Below are positions 1 to 7,765 of a stretch of 12,729 nt of DNA, in pieces; positions within the stretch are counted from its first letter, which is position 1, and the number at the start of each line of letters is the position of its first letter. The stretch is from JAAYGD01 sp964609995 (lineage in GTDB: Bacteria; Bacillota_I; Bacilli_A; RF39; UBA660). The translations under genes and the position numbers were made by a program. The notes below the pieces were generated by a model that saw nothing but the letters and a program-made list of their open reading frames with translations, was not told where the DNA came from and searched no databases. The stretch is from the NCBI GenBank assembly GCA_964609995.1, contig CAZSTI010000021.1, positions 1-12,729 on the forward strand, in the 5' to 3' direction.

Positions 1-2
1 AT

Positions 3-53
3 GCAAAAGCATTAAAAGATAAAACTTTATATAGGGGTATAAGCATTAAATAA
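3..53 (+). CDS. 3' end of an upstream gene (partial, unidentified)
   Basis: A frame open from the window edge ends at TAA 51-53 and gives a C-terminal peptide AKALKDKTLYRGISIK. The other two forward frames stop earlier (TAA at 13-15 and 20-22), so this is the plausible end of the preceding gene. In Bacilli the gene before cdsA is often uppS, but UppS proteins usually end near an RFGG motif that is absent here, so I do not assign it. The stop codon lies just before the -35 box of the cdsA promoter. Confidence 0.4.
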   Translation, partial: AKALKDKTLYRGISIK

Positions 54-54
54 C

Positions 55-83
55 TTGATATAAATAGACAACTAATATATAAT
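55..83 (+). promoter_or_regulatory. Promoter of the cdsA operon
   Basis: The -35 TTGATA (55-60) and -10 TATAAT (78-83) are separated by exactly 17 bp. The expected transcription start is near position 90, only about 9 nt before the cdsA ATG at 99, so the SD (GGTGAG, 90-95) would sit at the very 5' end of the mRNA. Confidence 0.7.
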
Positions 84-98
84 TAATATGGTGAGAGT

Positions 99-899
99 AT
101 GAAAAAAAGAATTATTGGAATAATAATAATGATAATAGTATTTGTACCAGTAATTATATATGGAAGAAATGTTTTTAAATTAGCAGTTTCTATATTGGGA
201 TTGCTTGCATTAAAAGAATTATTAGGTTTAAAAGAATTAAAAAGAAAAACACCATCTTTTGTTAAATTTTTATCTTATATAAGTACACTATTTTTAATAT
301 TAAGTAAATTTAATGTTGATAATTATTCTTTGTTTTTAGATTATAGAATAATTGCTATTATGATAATTTTCTTCTTAATACCTTTAATAATATACAATGA
401 TTTTGATAAATATAATATTATTGATGCCTTATTTATACTAGGTATTGTTTTAATGATAGGGTTTGTATTTAATTTATTAATATTTATCAGAGAATATGAT
501 ATTAAAACATTTATTTACATATTATCAATATCTACAATGACGGATTCTTATGCGTTAATTTCTGGTATGTTATCTGGAAGAAAAAAATTGTGTCCAAAAA
601 TATCACCTAAGAAAAGTATTGTGGGTTTAGTCGTGGGTGTATTATGTGGAACTTTAATAGCGTCTACAATATATTATATTACTATAAATGATTCGGTTAA
701 TTTATTTGCGCTAATTTCTATTACAATGTTTCTTTCGTTAATTAGTCAATTAGGAGATTTGATTTTTAGTTCTATAAAGAGATTTTATAATGTAAAAGAT
801 TATTCCAATATAATATTTGGTCATGGTGGCATATTAGATAGATTTGATAGTTTGATTTTTGTTTTAATTGGATATATATTTTTCATATCAATTATATAG
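99..899 (+). CDS. cdsA: Phosphatidate cytidylyltransferase (CDP-diglyceride synthase)
   Basis: CdsA makes CDP-diacylglycerol from CTP and phosphatidic acid in the cytoplasmic membrane, the branch point for phosphatidylglycerol and related lipids. The 266-aa product is of normal family length and almost wholly hydrophobic, with several membrane segments. Residues 224-250 match the complete CTP_transf_1 signature S-x-x-K-R-x4-K-D ... H-G-G-I-x-D-R-x-D. A second conserved block, PKISPKKSIVG, lies near residues 165-175, where other CdsA proteins carry a PxxSPKK motif. The ATG at 99 follows GGTGAG at 90-95. The stop TAG (897-899) lies inside the SD of rseP, so the two are translated from one message. 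In many Bacillota dxr lies between cdsA and rseP; here it is missing. Family assignment is secure. Confidence 0.95.
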   Translation: MKKRIIGIIIMIIVFVPVIIYGRNVFKLAVSILGLLALKELLGLKELKRKTPSFVKFLSYISTLFLILSKFNVDNYSLFLDYRIIAIMIIFFLIPLIIYNDFDKYNIIDALFILGIVLMIGFVFNLLIFIREYDIKTFIYILSISTMTDSYALISGMLSGRKKLCPKISPKKSIVGLVVGVLCGTLIASTIYYITINDSVNLFALISITMFLSLISQLGDLIFSSIKRFYNVKDYSNIIFGHGGILDRFDSLIFVLIGYIFFISII

Positions 900-907
900 G
901 AGGCGTT

Positions 908-1966
908 ATGTGGATATTAAATGTATTAATTTTTGTTTTTATATTGGGTATTATAGTATTTGTTCATGAATTGGGGCATTTTATATTTGCTAAGAGGGCT
1001 GGAGTTCATGTTTATGCTTTTTCTATTGGAATGGGACCTACAATTCACAAATTTAAGAGAAAAAATGATGAAACTGAATATTTTATTAAGGCTCTTCCTA
1101 TTGGTGGATATGTTAGTATAGCCGGGGAAGAAATAGATGATGATAAGAAAATACCTAAGTCTAAAAAGATACAAAGTAAAACATTCACTGAAAGATTATT
1201 AATTATGATTGCGGGTGCTTCATTTAATTTTATTTTATCTATTTTAGTATTGTTTTTAATTGCAATTATATATGGTGCGAAAGATCCTAGTCCATATGTT
1301 GGTAAATTAATAGAAGGATATAATGCTTATAGTTCTGAACTTAAAGAAGGGGATAAGATATTGGAAGTTGGTAAGTATAAAACTAAGTCTTTAGATGATT
1401 TATATATGGTTTTAATTGACAATGAATATATTAAAGATGGAATAAATTTTATAGTCGAAAATAATGAAGGGGAACTTAAAACAGTATTCATTATTCCAAC
1501 AAAAAATACTGAATCAGAAAAGGAAAGTTATGTATTCGGATTTGAAATAATACAAAAGGATAAAAGAGGTTTTATAGATGTTATTACTTATCCTTTTATA
1601 GAATTTAAAAATTCTATTGTTTCGATGTTTAAAGTAATTAGTAGGTTAATTGTTGGAAAACTAGGTATGGATAATCTAGCGGGTCCTATTGGAATATACA
1701 GTGTTGTAGAATCCAGTGTAGATTCAGGATTCGAATCAATACTATCTTTAGTAGCGTTTTTAGGTATCAATGTAGGTTTTATAAATTTAATGCCATTCCC
1801 AGCATTTGATGGAGGAAGAGTATTATTCTTAATAATTGAAAAAATAAGAAAAAAAGCAATTCCAATAAAAATTGAAAATACAATTAATATGATTGGATTC
1901 GTATTATTAATGTTATTGATGGCTATAATTTCAATTAGTGATATAGGGAAATTATTTGGGAGGTAA
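908..1966 (+). CDS. rseP: Site-2 intramembrane metalloprotease RseP/RasP
   Basis: This zinc protease cleaves transmembrane segments, such as anti-sigma factors and remnant signal peptides, within the cytoplasmic membrane. In the 352-aa product the HELGH zinc motif lies at residues 20-24 in the first membrane segment. A GGYV motif is at 66-69, one PDZ-like domain spans about 128-195, NLAGPIGI lies at 256-263, and NLMPFPAFDGG at 293-303 supplies the third zinc ligand D301. Length matches single-PDZ Gram-positive RasP rather than two-PDZ E. coli RseP. The ATG at 908 is preceded by AGGAGG (898-903), which overlaps the cdsA stop. Whether it acts on an anti-sigma factor here cannot be told, as no such gene is in the window. 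Confidence 0.95.
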   Translation: MWILNVLIFVFILGIIVFVHELGHFIFAKRAGVHVYAFSIGMGPTIHKFKRKNDETEYFIKALPIGGYVSIAGEEIDDDKKIPKSKKIQSKTFTERLLIMIAGASFNFILSILVLFLIAIIYGAKDPSPYVGKLIEGYNAYSSELKEGDKILEVGKYKTKSLDDLYMVLIDNEYIKDGINFIVENNEGELKTVFIIPTKNTESEKESYVFGFEIIQKDKRGFIDVITYPFIEFKNSIVSMFKVISRLIVGKLGMDNLAGPIGIYSVVESSVDSGFESILSLVAFLGINVGFINLMPFPAFDGGRVLFLIIEKIRKKAIPIKIENTINMIGFVLLMLLMAIISISDIGKLFGR

Positions 1967-1968
1967 AT

Positions 1969-2310
1969 ATGAATAATAAAGTATTTAAACATTATAATGA
2001 GATAGTCAATTGTGAATTTATGGATGATGATGGTTTTAGTAAGAAATTAGTTCATTATTATAAGAAATATGTTGGTTCATGCAAACTTAATAACGAAGAT
2101 TGTATAAAAAAAGCTAGAGAATTAGATGAAGCTATGTTTGTATATATTGAAGACTATTATTTTTCTTTAGAACTTCAATCAAAATTGAATGTTGAAGAAA
2201 TTATAAAAGATGACGATTCATATTTTGATGCTTTTATTGATTTCTTTATTAAATTTTTTGAACAATATAATCCTAATAAAAGAGTAAAACCTGTTACAAG
2301 GTGGATCTAA
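1969..2310 (+). CDS. Unknown 113-aa soluble protein between rseP and fmt
   Basis: I do not recognise this family. The 113-aa product has no signal peptide or membrane segment. It is acidic in the middle (DDD clusters near residues 19-21 and 81-83), rich in Tyr, Phe and Asp, and looks largely helical. Three cysteines (near residues 15, 38 and 45) form no obvious metal motif. Translation is well supported: GGGAGG at 1958-1963 precedes the ATG by 5 nt, the gap from rseP is 2 nt, and its TAA (2308-2310) overlaps the fmt ATG by one base (TAATG). It is therefore part of the operon and probably coupled to fmt. Function unknown; a lineage-specific cytoplasmic protein is the most that can be said. Confidence 0.75.
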   Translation: MNNKVFKHYNEIVNCEFMDDDGFSKKLVHYYKKYVGSCKLNNEDCIKKARELDEAMFVYIEDYYFSLELQSKLNVEEIIKDDDSYFDAFIDFFIKFFEQYNPNKRVKPVTRWI

Positions 2311-3215
2311 TGAATAATTTAAGAGTAATATTTATGGGAACACCGAAATTTTCTGTTCCTGTTTTTGAATACTTAATTAATAATACAAATGTTGTTGGGG
2401 TTGTTACTCAACCAGATAAAGATGATAAGAAAAGCCCAATTAAATTAGTTGCGGAACAACATAATATAAAAGTATTTCAACCAATAAAAATAAGAAAAGA
2501 ATTTGATGATATTTTAAAAGAAAAACCTGATATTATTGTTACTTGTGCTTATGGTCAAATAATTCCTAAAGAAATATTAGATTGTCCTAAGTATGGATGT
2601 ATTAATGTTCATGCATCAATCTTGCCTCAATTAAGAGGAGGAGCTCCAATTCATAGAGCGATTATAAATGGATATAAAGAAACGGGAATTACTATAATGT
2701 TTATGAATGAAGGAATGGATACTGGAGATATTATTTCTATAGAAAAATTATTGATAGGAGAAAAAGAAAATGTTGGTTCTTTGCATGATAGACTAAGCTT
2801 ATTAGGAAGAGATTTATTAGAAAAAACTTTACCTAATATAATTAATAACAATATTAATAGAATTAAACAAAATAATGAAGAAGCAACATATGCTTATAAT
2901 ATAAAAAGAGAAGATGAGAAAATTGACTGGAATGATACTACTACTAATATATATAATAAAATAAGAGGATTAAATCCTTGGCCTGGTGCTTATAGCTTTT
3001 TAGATGGAAAAATATGTAAGATTTGGGAATCTTCAAAAATAATTGGAAATTATTCTGGTAATATTGGTGAAATAATCAATGTTAATGAAGGTATACAAGT
3101 TAAAACTTGTGATGGTTTGATTGTTATTGAATCTTTACAATTAGAAGGAAAAAGAATAATGAATTATAAAGAGTTTACTAATGGTAGAGATATTATAGGT
3201 AAGCATTTTAATTAG
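2310..3215 (+). CDS. fmt: Methionyl-tRNA formyltransferase
   Basis: Fmt formylates Met-tRNA(fMet) using 10-formyltetrahydrofolate so that translation can initiate. From the ATG at 2310 the protein has 301 residues, close to the usual 310. The N-terminal hydrolase domain carries N99, H101 and D137, in NVHAS and GMDTGD contexts, matching the catalytic Asn-His-Asp triad with the expected 36-residue His-Asp spacing. The substrate loop LRGGAPIHRAI follows H101. The C-terminal domain begins near residue 200 and includes a NPWPGAY block. An in-frame GTG at 2301 is rejected as start because it lies inside the AAGGTGG SD (2298-2304) that serves the ATG 5 nt downstream. No peptide deformylase gene adjoins it, unlike the common def-fmt arrangement. 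Confidence 0.95.
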   Translation: MNNLRVIFMGTPKFSVPVFEYLINNTNVVGVVTQPDKDDKKSPIKLVAEQHNIKVFQPIKIRKEFDDILKEKPDIIVTCAYGQIIPKEILDCPKYGCINVHASILPQLRGGAPIHRAIINGYKETGITIMFMNEGMDTGDIISIEKLLIGEKENVGSLHDRLSLLGRDLLEKTLPNIINNNINRIKQNNEEATYAYNIKREDEKIDWNDTTTNIYNKIRGLNPWPGAYSFLDGKICKIWESSKIIGNYSGNIGEIINVNEGIQVKTCDGLIVIESLQLEGKRIMNYKEFTNGRDIIGKHFN

Positions 3216-3224
3216 GAGGATTGT

Positions 3225-3791
3225 ATGAATGAAAAGACAAAAAAGATATTGTATTTAGTATTTTATGTTTTTTTGTTTGCATATATCTTTTTTATATTTA
3301 ATAAAAAAGATGAAATAGCTAAAAAAATAATTGATCCAAAAGGTGAGAAGGTAATAATGGTAAAAAATTATGCTTATACTAGCTTAATAAATAATAGCAT
3401 TGAACTAAATGGCAAGGTATATGGTTTAAAATCTTTAATAACTAAAAAAGAAAATAATATAGAAACTAATTATTATTTAAACAATAAAGATCTTTATATT
3501 AAAAATGGAGATTATTATGAAAAATATGATGGGTTTATTGTTGAAGGATTAGATATTAGTTTGCTAGATATTCAATATATTGATGAATTATTAGAAAAAG
3601 AATATGAAATTAGGGAAAAAAACGAAAATAGTCTTTATCTATATATAGATAGTGAAAAAATAGAACTTAAATTATATTATGATGAAAATAAGGATTTGGA
3701 TAAAATGATTATTAATAAAGGCGCTATTAGTATAGATATTAAACATTATGATGAAGATAAAATAAAAGATTTTGAAGTTAATATAAAATAA
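3225..3791 (+). CDS. Unknown membrane-anchored extracytoplasmic protein (188 aa)
   Basis: I do not recognise this family. Residues 8-26 form one hydrophobic segment preceded by lysines (MNEKTKK), with no lipobox cysteine and no clear cleavage site. This suggests an N-terminally anchored protein with about 160 residues outside the cell. The outer part is rich in Asn, Lys, Tyr and acidic residues, with alternating hydrophobic stretches that suggest beta strands, and has no cysteine. AGGAGG at 3214-3219 overlaps the fmt stop and lies 5 nt before the ATG at 3225. It is the last gene before the terminator at 3790. No function can be inferred from its neighbours beyond co-expression with membrane and translation genes. 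Confidence 0.75.
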   Translation: MNEKTKKILYLVFYVFLFAYIFFIFNKKDEIAKKIIDPKGEKVIMVKNYAYTSLINNSIELNGKVYGLKSLITKKENNIETNYYLNNKDLYIKNGDYYEKYDGFIVEGLDISLLDIQYIDELLEKEYEIREKNENSLYLYIDSEKIELKLYYDENKDLDKMIINKGAISIDIKHYDEDKIKDFEVNIK

Positions 3792-3818
3792 AGGACATTG
3801 TCCTTTTTACTTTTTTTT
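3790..3818 (+). terminator. Intrinsic terminator of the cdsA operon
   Basis: The arms AAAGGAC (3790-3796) and GTCCTTT (3800-3806) form a 7-bp stem with a 3-nt loop ATT. They are followed by TTAC and then eight T (3811-3818). The stem overlaps the TAA of the 188-aa gene. The tight loop and interrupted T tract may make it leaky. Confidence 0.7.
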
Positions 3819-3826
3819 GATACAAT
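3798..3826 (+). promoter_or_regulatory. Likely promoter of the lspA operon, overlapping the upstream terminator
   Basis: TTGTCC (3798-3803) and TACAAT (3821-3826) are spaced by 17 bp. The -35 matches 4 of 6 consensus bases and lies in the 3' arm of the terminator hairpin. A start near 3833 would leave a leader of about 10 nt before the lspA ATG at 3843. Confidence 0.45.
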
Positions 3827-3842
3827 TGGAATGGTGATTTTT

Positions 3843-4331
3843 ATGTATAAAAAAATATTGAGTTTTGGAGCTGTTATTGCAATTTTAGATCAATTAATTA
3901 AGAATATTATTGTAAATAATGTTGCTTTTGCAGATAGTATAAAAGTAATTAAAAACTTTTTTTATATTACTAATATTAATAATACTGGAGCTGCATTTGG
4001 AATATTGCAAGATGGAGGAATAATATTTATTATATTATCAATTGTTGCATTAGTGGGTTTAATTAGGTATATAATAATTGATAAAAATATAGTTAAATTA
4101 GAAGCCATATCATATGCTTTAGTTCTTGGCGGAATATTGGGAAATTTTATTGATAGAATATTATATGGTTATATTATTGATTATCTTGACTTTTATATAT
4201 TTGGGTATAATTTCCCGGTATTTAATTTGGCTGATATGTGTATGGTTCTTGGATTTATGATTATTATATATAATCTATTTATATCTAGAGGAGAGAATAA
4301 TGAAATTAATATCAGTAGACGAAAAAAGTGA
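3843..4331 (+). CDS. lspA: Lipoprotein signal peptidase (signal peptidase II)
   Basis: LspA is an aspartyl protease of the cytoplasmic membrane that removes signal peptides from diacylglyceryl-modified prolipoproteins. The 162-aa product has about four membrane segments, the family topology. NNTGAAFG lies at residues 46-53, GNFIDR at 100-105, the first catalytic Asp in GYIIDY (D113) and the second in FNLAD (D131), 18 residues apart. I chose ATG 3843 because GGTGA (3833-3837) lies 5 nt upstream; ATG 3831, also in frame, lacks a good SD and would precede the predicted transcription start. The 3' end overlaps rluD by 32 nt, so the last 10 residues are encoded in shared DNA. lspA beside an rluD-type gene is the arrangement known from Bacilli. 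Confidence 0.95.
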   Translation: MYKKILSFGAVIAILDQLIKNIIVNNVAFADSIKVIKNFFYITNINNTGAAFGILQDGGIIFIILSIVALVGLIRYIIIDKNIVKLEAISYALVLGGILGNFIDRILYGYIIDYLDFYIFGYNFPVFNLADMCMVLGFMIIIYNLFISRGENNEINISRRKK

Positions 4332-5187
4332 TATAAGATTGGATAAATATTTGATAGACATATTAAATATTAGTAGAAGTAGAATTCAAAAATTAATTGA
4401 AGAAGAAAAAATATTGGTAAATGATACGATTGTTAAGAATAGTTATATAGTTAGAGTAGATGATGAAATCAAGATTGAAGATATAGTTGAAGAATCAAAT
4501 GATGTATTACCAGTAAAAATGGAATTAAATATAGTTTATGAAGATAAATATCTTTTAGTAATTAATAAACCAAGTGGTATGGTTGTGCACCCATCTATAG
4601 GCCATTACAACGATACTTTGGTTAATGGACTAATGTACCATTACAACTTGTCAAACGATAATAATAGAGCAGGAATAGTGCATAGAATCGATAAGGATAC
4701 TAGTGGTTTATTATTAATTGCAAAAGATGATGACACACATTATTATTTAAGTAAAGAAATTCAAAAAAGAAATGTAAATAGAATATATATTGCTTTAGTA
4801 AGTGGAGTTATACTTCATGATACTGGAACTATAGATGCTCCAATTGGAAGAGATCTAAATGATAGAAAAAGAATGTGTGTAACAGATATCAATAGCAAGA
4901 ATGCAATCACAAATTTTAAGGTTTTAAAAAGATATAAAACCGCTACATTGGTTGAGTGTAAATTGGATACTGGAAGAACACATCAAATTAGAGTTCATAT
5001 GAAATATATTGGTTATCCAATAATTAATGATTCCGTTTATGGCAAACAAATTACTAATGATTATGGTCAAATGTTACATGCTAAAACAATAGGGTTTAAT
5101 CATCCTATTACAAAAGAATATATGGAATTTAGTGTTGATGCAGAAAAAGAGTTTTATGAAATATTAAAAAAATATGAGGAGGAGTAA
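4300..5187 (+). CDS. rluD: RluA-family (RluD/YlyB-type) 23S rRNA pseudouridine synthase
   Basis: This enzyme isomerises uridine to pseudouridine in RNA, most likely large-subunit rRNA. The 295-aa product has an N-terminal S4 RNA-binding domain (about 12-60) followed by the RluA-type catalytic domain. The signature HRIDKDTSG at residues 128-136 contains the catalytic Asp, D131. A conserved GRTHQIRVH motif lies at 225-233. GAGGAG (4288-4293) lies 6 nt before the ATG, inside the end of lspA, implying translational coupling. The stop TAA (5185-5187) overlaps the next ATG by one base. RluA-family subgroups (RluC, RluD, YlyB) are hard to separate by eye; position beside lspA favours the YlyB/RluD type. 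Confidence 0.9.
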   Translation: MKLISVDEKSDIRLDKYLIDILNISRSRIQKLIEEEKILVNDTIVKNSYIVRVDDEIKIEDIVEESNDVLPVKMELNIVYEDKYLLVINKPSGMVVHPSIGHYNDTLVNGLMYHYNLSNDNNRAGIVHRIDKDTSGLLLIAKDDDTHYYLSKEIQKRNVNRIYIALVSGVILHDTGTIDAPIGRDLNDRKRMCVTDINSKNAITNFKVLKRYKTATLVECKLDTGRTHQIRVHMKYIGYPIINDSVYGKQITNDYGQMLHAKTIGFNHPITKEYMEFSVDAEKEFYEILKKYEEE

Positions 5188-6572
5188 TGCAAAAATATGA
5201 TGTAGTAATAGTAGGTGCTGGATGTTCTGGTATTTTTACTGCTTTAGAAATAGTAAAGAATAGTAATTTAAAAGTACTTATGATAGAAAAAGGTAATTCT
5301 ATAAAAAATAGAGTTTGTCCTAAAAGAACAACAGGAAAATGTATGAATTGTAATCCTTGTAATATTACTACAGGTTTTTCCGGAGCTGGAGCTTTTAGTG
5401 ATGGAAAATTAACATTATCTCCTGATGTTGGGGGAAATTTAAAAAATTATTTAGGATATGAAAAAACACAAGAATTAATCGATTATGTAGACTCAGTTTA
5501 TTTATCTTTTGGAGCTGATGATAAAATATATGGAAATGAGCATATTGATAAAATAAAGGAAATTGAAGTTGAAGCTATAAAAAATAATCTTAAACTAATA
5601 GTGTATCCCTTAAGACATTTAGGTACTGATCAAAGTTATGAAATATATTTAAAAATAGAAGAATATTTAAAGGAAAAAGGAGTAGACTTTAAGTTTAGAA
5701 CTATGGTTGAAGATTTAGTTGTTGAAAACAATGTTGTAAAAGGAGTAAAAACTAAAGATGAAACAATAAAAGCCAAGTATGTAGTGTTATCTGTTGGTAG
5801 AGAAGGTTCTGAATGGTTAAGAAATATTTGTCGTAATCACAATATTGAAGCCGTTCCTTCAGTTGTAGATATAGGGGTAAGAGTAGAAGTAAGAAATGAA
5901 GTAATGGAAAATATAAATAAATATTTATACGAAGGAAAATTCATTTATAATAGTAAAACATTTGATGATACTGTTAGAACATTCTGTCAAAATCCTTCTG
6001 GAGAAGTAGTAATAGAACGATATGAAGATAATCTTATTACAGTTAATGGTCATTCATATAAAGAATCTAAAACAAATAATACTAATCTAGCACTTTTAGT
6101 TTCAAAAACATTTACACAACCATTTAAAGATTCTATTGGGTATGCTAAATCAATAGCAAAACTTGCTAATATGCTTGCTGATGGAAAAGTGTTAGTTCAA
6201 AGATATGGGGATTTAAAAAGAGGAAGAAGAACGACTGAAGAAAGATTAATGAGGGGAAATATTGTACCCACACTAAAAGACGCTGTTCCTGGTGATTTAT
6301 CTTTAGTTTTGCCATATAGAATCATCAAATCAATAGAAGAAATGATTGAGGCATTAAATGGAGTTGCCCCTGGGTTTAATTCTGCTGAAACTTTACTTTA
6401 TGGAGTAGAATGTAAATTTTATAATAATAAGGTTTTAGTAGATTCAAACTTTCAAACCAATTTAAAAAATCTTTATGCTTTAGGAGATGGAGCGGGAATA
6501 ACTAGAGGAATTGTTCAATCCAATTCAAATGGAGTATATGTTGGAAGACATATAGTTGAGGAGTCAAAATGA
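5187..6572 (+). CDS. FAD-dependent oxidoreductase (COG2509-like) with a Cys-rich insertion
   Basis: This flavoprotein of 461 aa has an N-terminal Rossmann motif, VVIVGAGCSG (residues 6-15), with the binding-strand acid E34. Residues 44-58 carry four cysteines (C44, C52, C55, C58; spacing C-x7-C-x2-C-x2-C), followed by GFSGAGAFSDGKL (63-75). This pairing is, from memory, typical of the uncharacterised FAD-dependent dehydrogenases of COG2509. A C-terminal FAD-contact region LYALGDGAGITRGIVQS lies near residues 430-446. The cluster could bind a metal or an Fe-S centre; that is inference. The substrate is unknown. AGGAGG (5177-5182) precedes the ATG, which overlaps the rluD stop (TAATG). The TGA stop overlaps the rhomboid ATG (ATGA) and shows TGA is a stop in this organism. 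Confidence 0.85.
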   Translation: MQKYDVVIVGAGCSGIFTALEIVKNSNLKVLMIEKGNSIKNRVCPKRTTGKCMNCNPCNITTGFSGAGAFSDGKLTLSPDVGGNLKNYLGYEKTQELIDYVDSVYLSFGADDKIYGNEHIDKIKEIEVEAIKNNLKLIVYPLRHLGTDQSYEIYLKIEEYLKEKGVDFKFRTMVEDLVVENNVVKGVKTKDETIKAKYVVLSVGREGSEWLRNICRNHNIEAVPSVVDIGVRVEVRNEVMENINKYLYEGKFIYNSKTFDDTVRTFCQNPSGEVVIERYEDNLITVNGHSYKESKTNNTNLALLVSKTFTQPFKDSIGYAKSIAKLANMLADGKVLVQRYGDLKRGRRTTEERLMRGNIVPTLKDAVPGDLSLVLPYRIIKSIEEMIEALNGVAPGFNSAETLLYGVECKFYNNKVLVDSNFQTNLKNLYALGDGAGITRGIVQSNSNGVYVGRHIVEESK

Positions 6573-7726
6573 AAGAACAAATTTTATTTAGAGATAAAGA
6601 AATGATAGTGATGAAATTATTGCATTATTTTATTACTGAAAAAGGATATAGTCCAATAATATTAAGAGGAATAGAAAATGAAATATGGTTAGAAAATGTT
6701 GATGGACCATATAGAATAGTAAGAATTATGACTGGGTATATTCATAATAATACTCAATATGATTTTGATTTGTTTAAAACAAAAAAAATTATTCATCAAA
6801 TAAAATTAAAGACTTTATCTTTTAGAGTTAAAACTTTATCTATATTTACTGATTTAAGTGAATATGTAGAATTAAAAAAAGAAGATAATATTGATTCTAT
6901 AATAGTAAAAAAAGAAGAAGATATTATTTTATCTAAAGAAATTAAAGAAGCTTTTTCTGATATTGATACTAAGATAGTAAAAAACGAACCTGATGTAGAA
7001 CTATTTACAAAGATAACCTCTGATTTAAATAATATTAATAAGAAAAGATCTCTTGAAGCTGAATCATTATTTAATAGTAAAAAACCAGTTATTACTTATG
7101 CTTTAATAGCGATTAATGTATTAATGTTCTTATTAATGTATTTATTAGGAAATGGTAGTGAAGATATAAATACCTTATTAAAATTTGGAGCTTTGTCAAA
7201 AGCATACATAATGATTAATAATGAGTATTATAGAATTATTACATCTGCATTTTTACATATTGGATTTTTTCATATTATGTTTAATATGTGGGCATTATAT
7301 GTAGTAGGATCACAAGTTGAGAACTATTTTGGTAAAGTTAAATTTTTAATTATTTATTTTGGAAGTATAATTGTTTCATCATTAGTATCATTAGTATTTA
7401 TTGATCTTTCGACTATATCTGCTGGTGCTAGTGGAGCAGTATTTGGTTTATTTGGAGCTTTATTATATTTTGGATACAATTATAGAGCTTATTTGGGAAA
7501 TGTACTAATAAGACAAATACTACCAGTAATAATTTTAAATATTTTTATTGGTTTTGTTACTCCTGGTATAAATAATGCTGCTCATTTAGGAGGATTATTA
7601 GGAGGAATATTATTGTCGTATTCAACGGGAATAAAGAACAAATCTAGTAAGCAAGAGAGAACTAGCGGAATAATTGCAATTATAATAGTAGTAGCAGTGT
7701 TAATATATTATGTTTTTTTCAAATAA
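6569..7726 (+). CDS. gluP: Rhomboid-family intramembrane serine protease (GluP/YqgP-like)
   Basis: Rhomboid proteases cut transmembrane substrates inside the membrane with a Ser-His dyad. The 385-aa product has a soluble N-terminal domain of about 170 residues, then seven membrane segments (about 174-193, 222-245, 257-277, 284-303, 312-330, 334-352, 367-383). GASG at 286-289 supplies catalytic S288, and NNAAHLGG supplies H339. H235 and N239 in the second segment fit the oxyanion-site residues. The long cytosolic N-terminal domain and the 6+1 topology resemble B. subtilis YqgP (GluP), but the C-terminal TPR region of that protein is absent. The ATG overlaps the preceding stop (ATGA). No terminator follows; the infC promoter starts 5 bp after its stop, so read-through into the infC leader is possible. 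The symbol is by similarity only. Confidence 0.88.
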   Translation: MKEQILFRDKEMIVMKLLHYFITEKGYSPIILRGIENEIWLENVDGPYRIVRIMTGYIHNNTQYDFDLFKTKKIIHQIKLKTLSFRVKTLSIFTDLSEYVELKKEDNIDSIIVKKEEDIILSKEIKEAFSDIDTKIVKNEPDVELFTKITSDLNNINKKRSLEAESLFNSKKPVITYALIAINVLMFLLMYLLGNGSEDINTLLKFGALSKAYIMINNEYYRIITSAFLHIGFFHIMFNMWALYVVGSQVENYFGKVKFLIIYFGSIIVSSLVSLVFIDLSTISAGASGAVFGLFGALLYFGYNYRAYLGNVLIRQILPVIILNIFIGFVTPGINNAAHLGGLLGGILLSYSTGIKNKSSKQERTSGIIAIIIVVAVLIYYVFFK

Positions 7727-7730
7727 TTGC

Positions 7731-7759
7731 TTGACTTATGATTATTGTTAATATATAAT
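7731..7759 (+). promoter_or_regulatory. Promoter of infC-rpmI-rplT
   Basis: TTGACT (7731-7736) and TATAAT (7754-7759) are 17 bp apart. Transcription should begin near 7766, giving a leader of about 140 nt before infC, far longer than any other leader in the window. Confidence 0.8.
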
Positions 7760-7765
7760 TAAATC

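Noticed and set aside
88..102. Mini-ORF ATG GTG AGA GTA TGA overlapping the cdsA start, as a possible leader peptide
   Set aside because: Its ATG would precede or coincide with the predicted transcription start and it has no SD; the pattern is explained by the GGTGAG SD of cdsA.
1588..1992. 134-codon open frame on the minus strand
   Set aside because: It lies wholly antisense to rseP, has no SD, and its translation is low-complexity Ile/Asn-rich sequence, as expected from the complement of an AT-rich membrane protein gene.
3798..3842. Longer lspA from TTG 3798 or ATG 3831
   Set aside because: The extra residues lie in the terminator and promoter region and are not typical of LspA; the start at 3843 has an SD at proper distance. 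ATG 3831 is not completely excluded.
6560..6575. Mycoplasma-type genetic code (TGA = Trp)
   Set aside because: The flavoprotein ends at TGA 6570-6572, where reading through would run on past the rhomboid start in another frame, and tryptophans are encoded by TGG (for example rseP codon 2).
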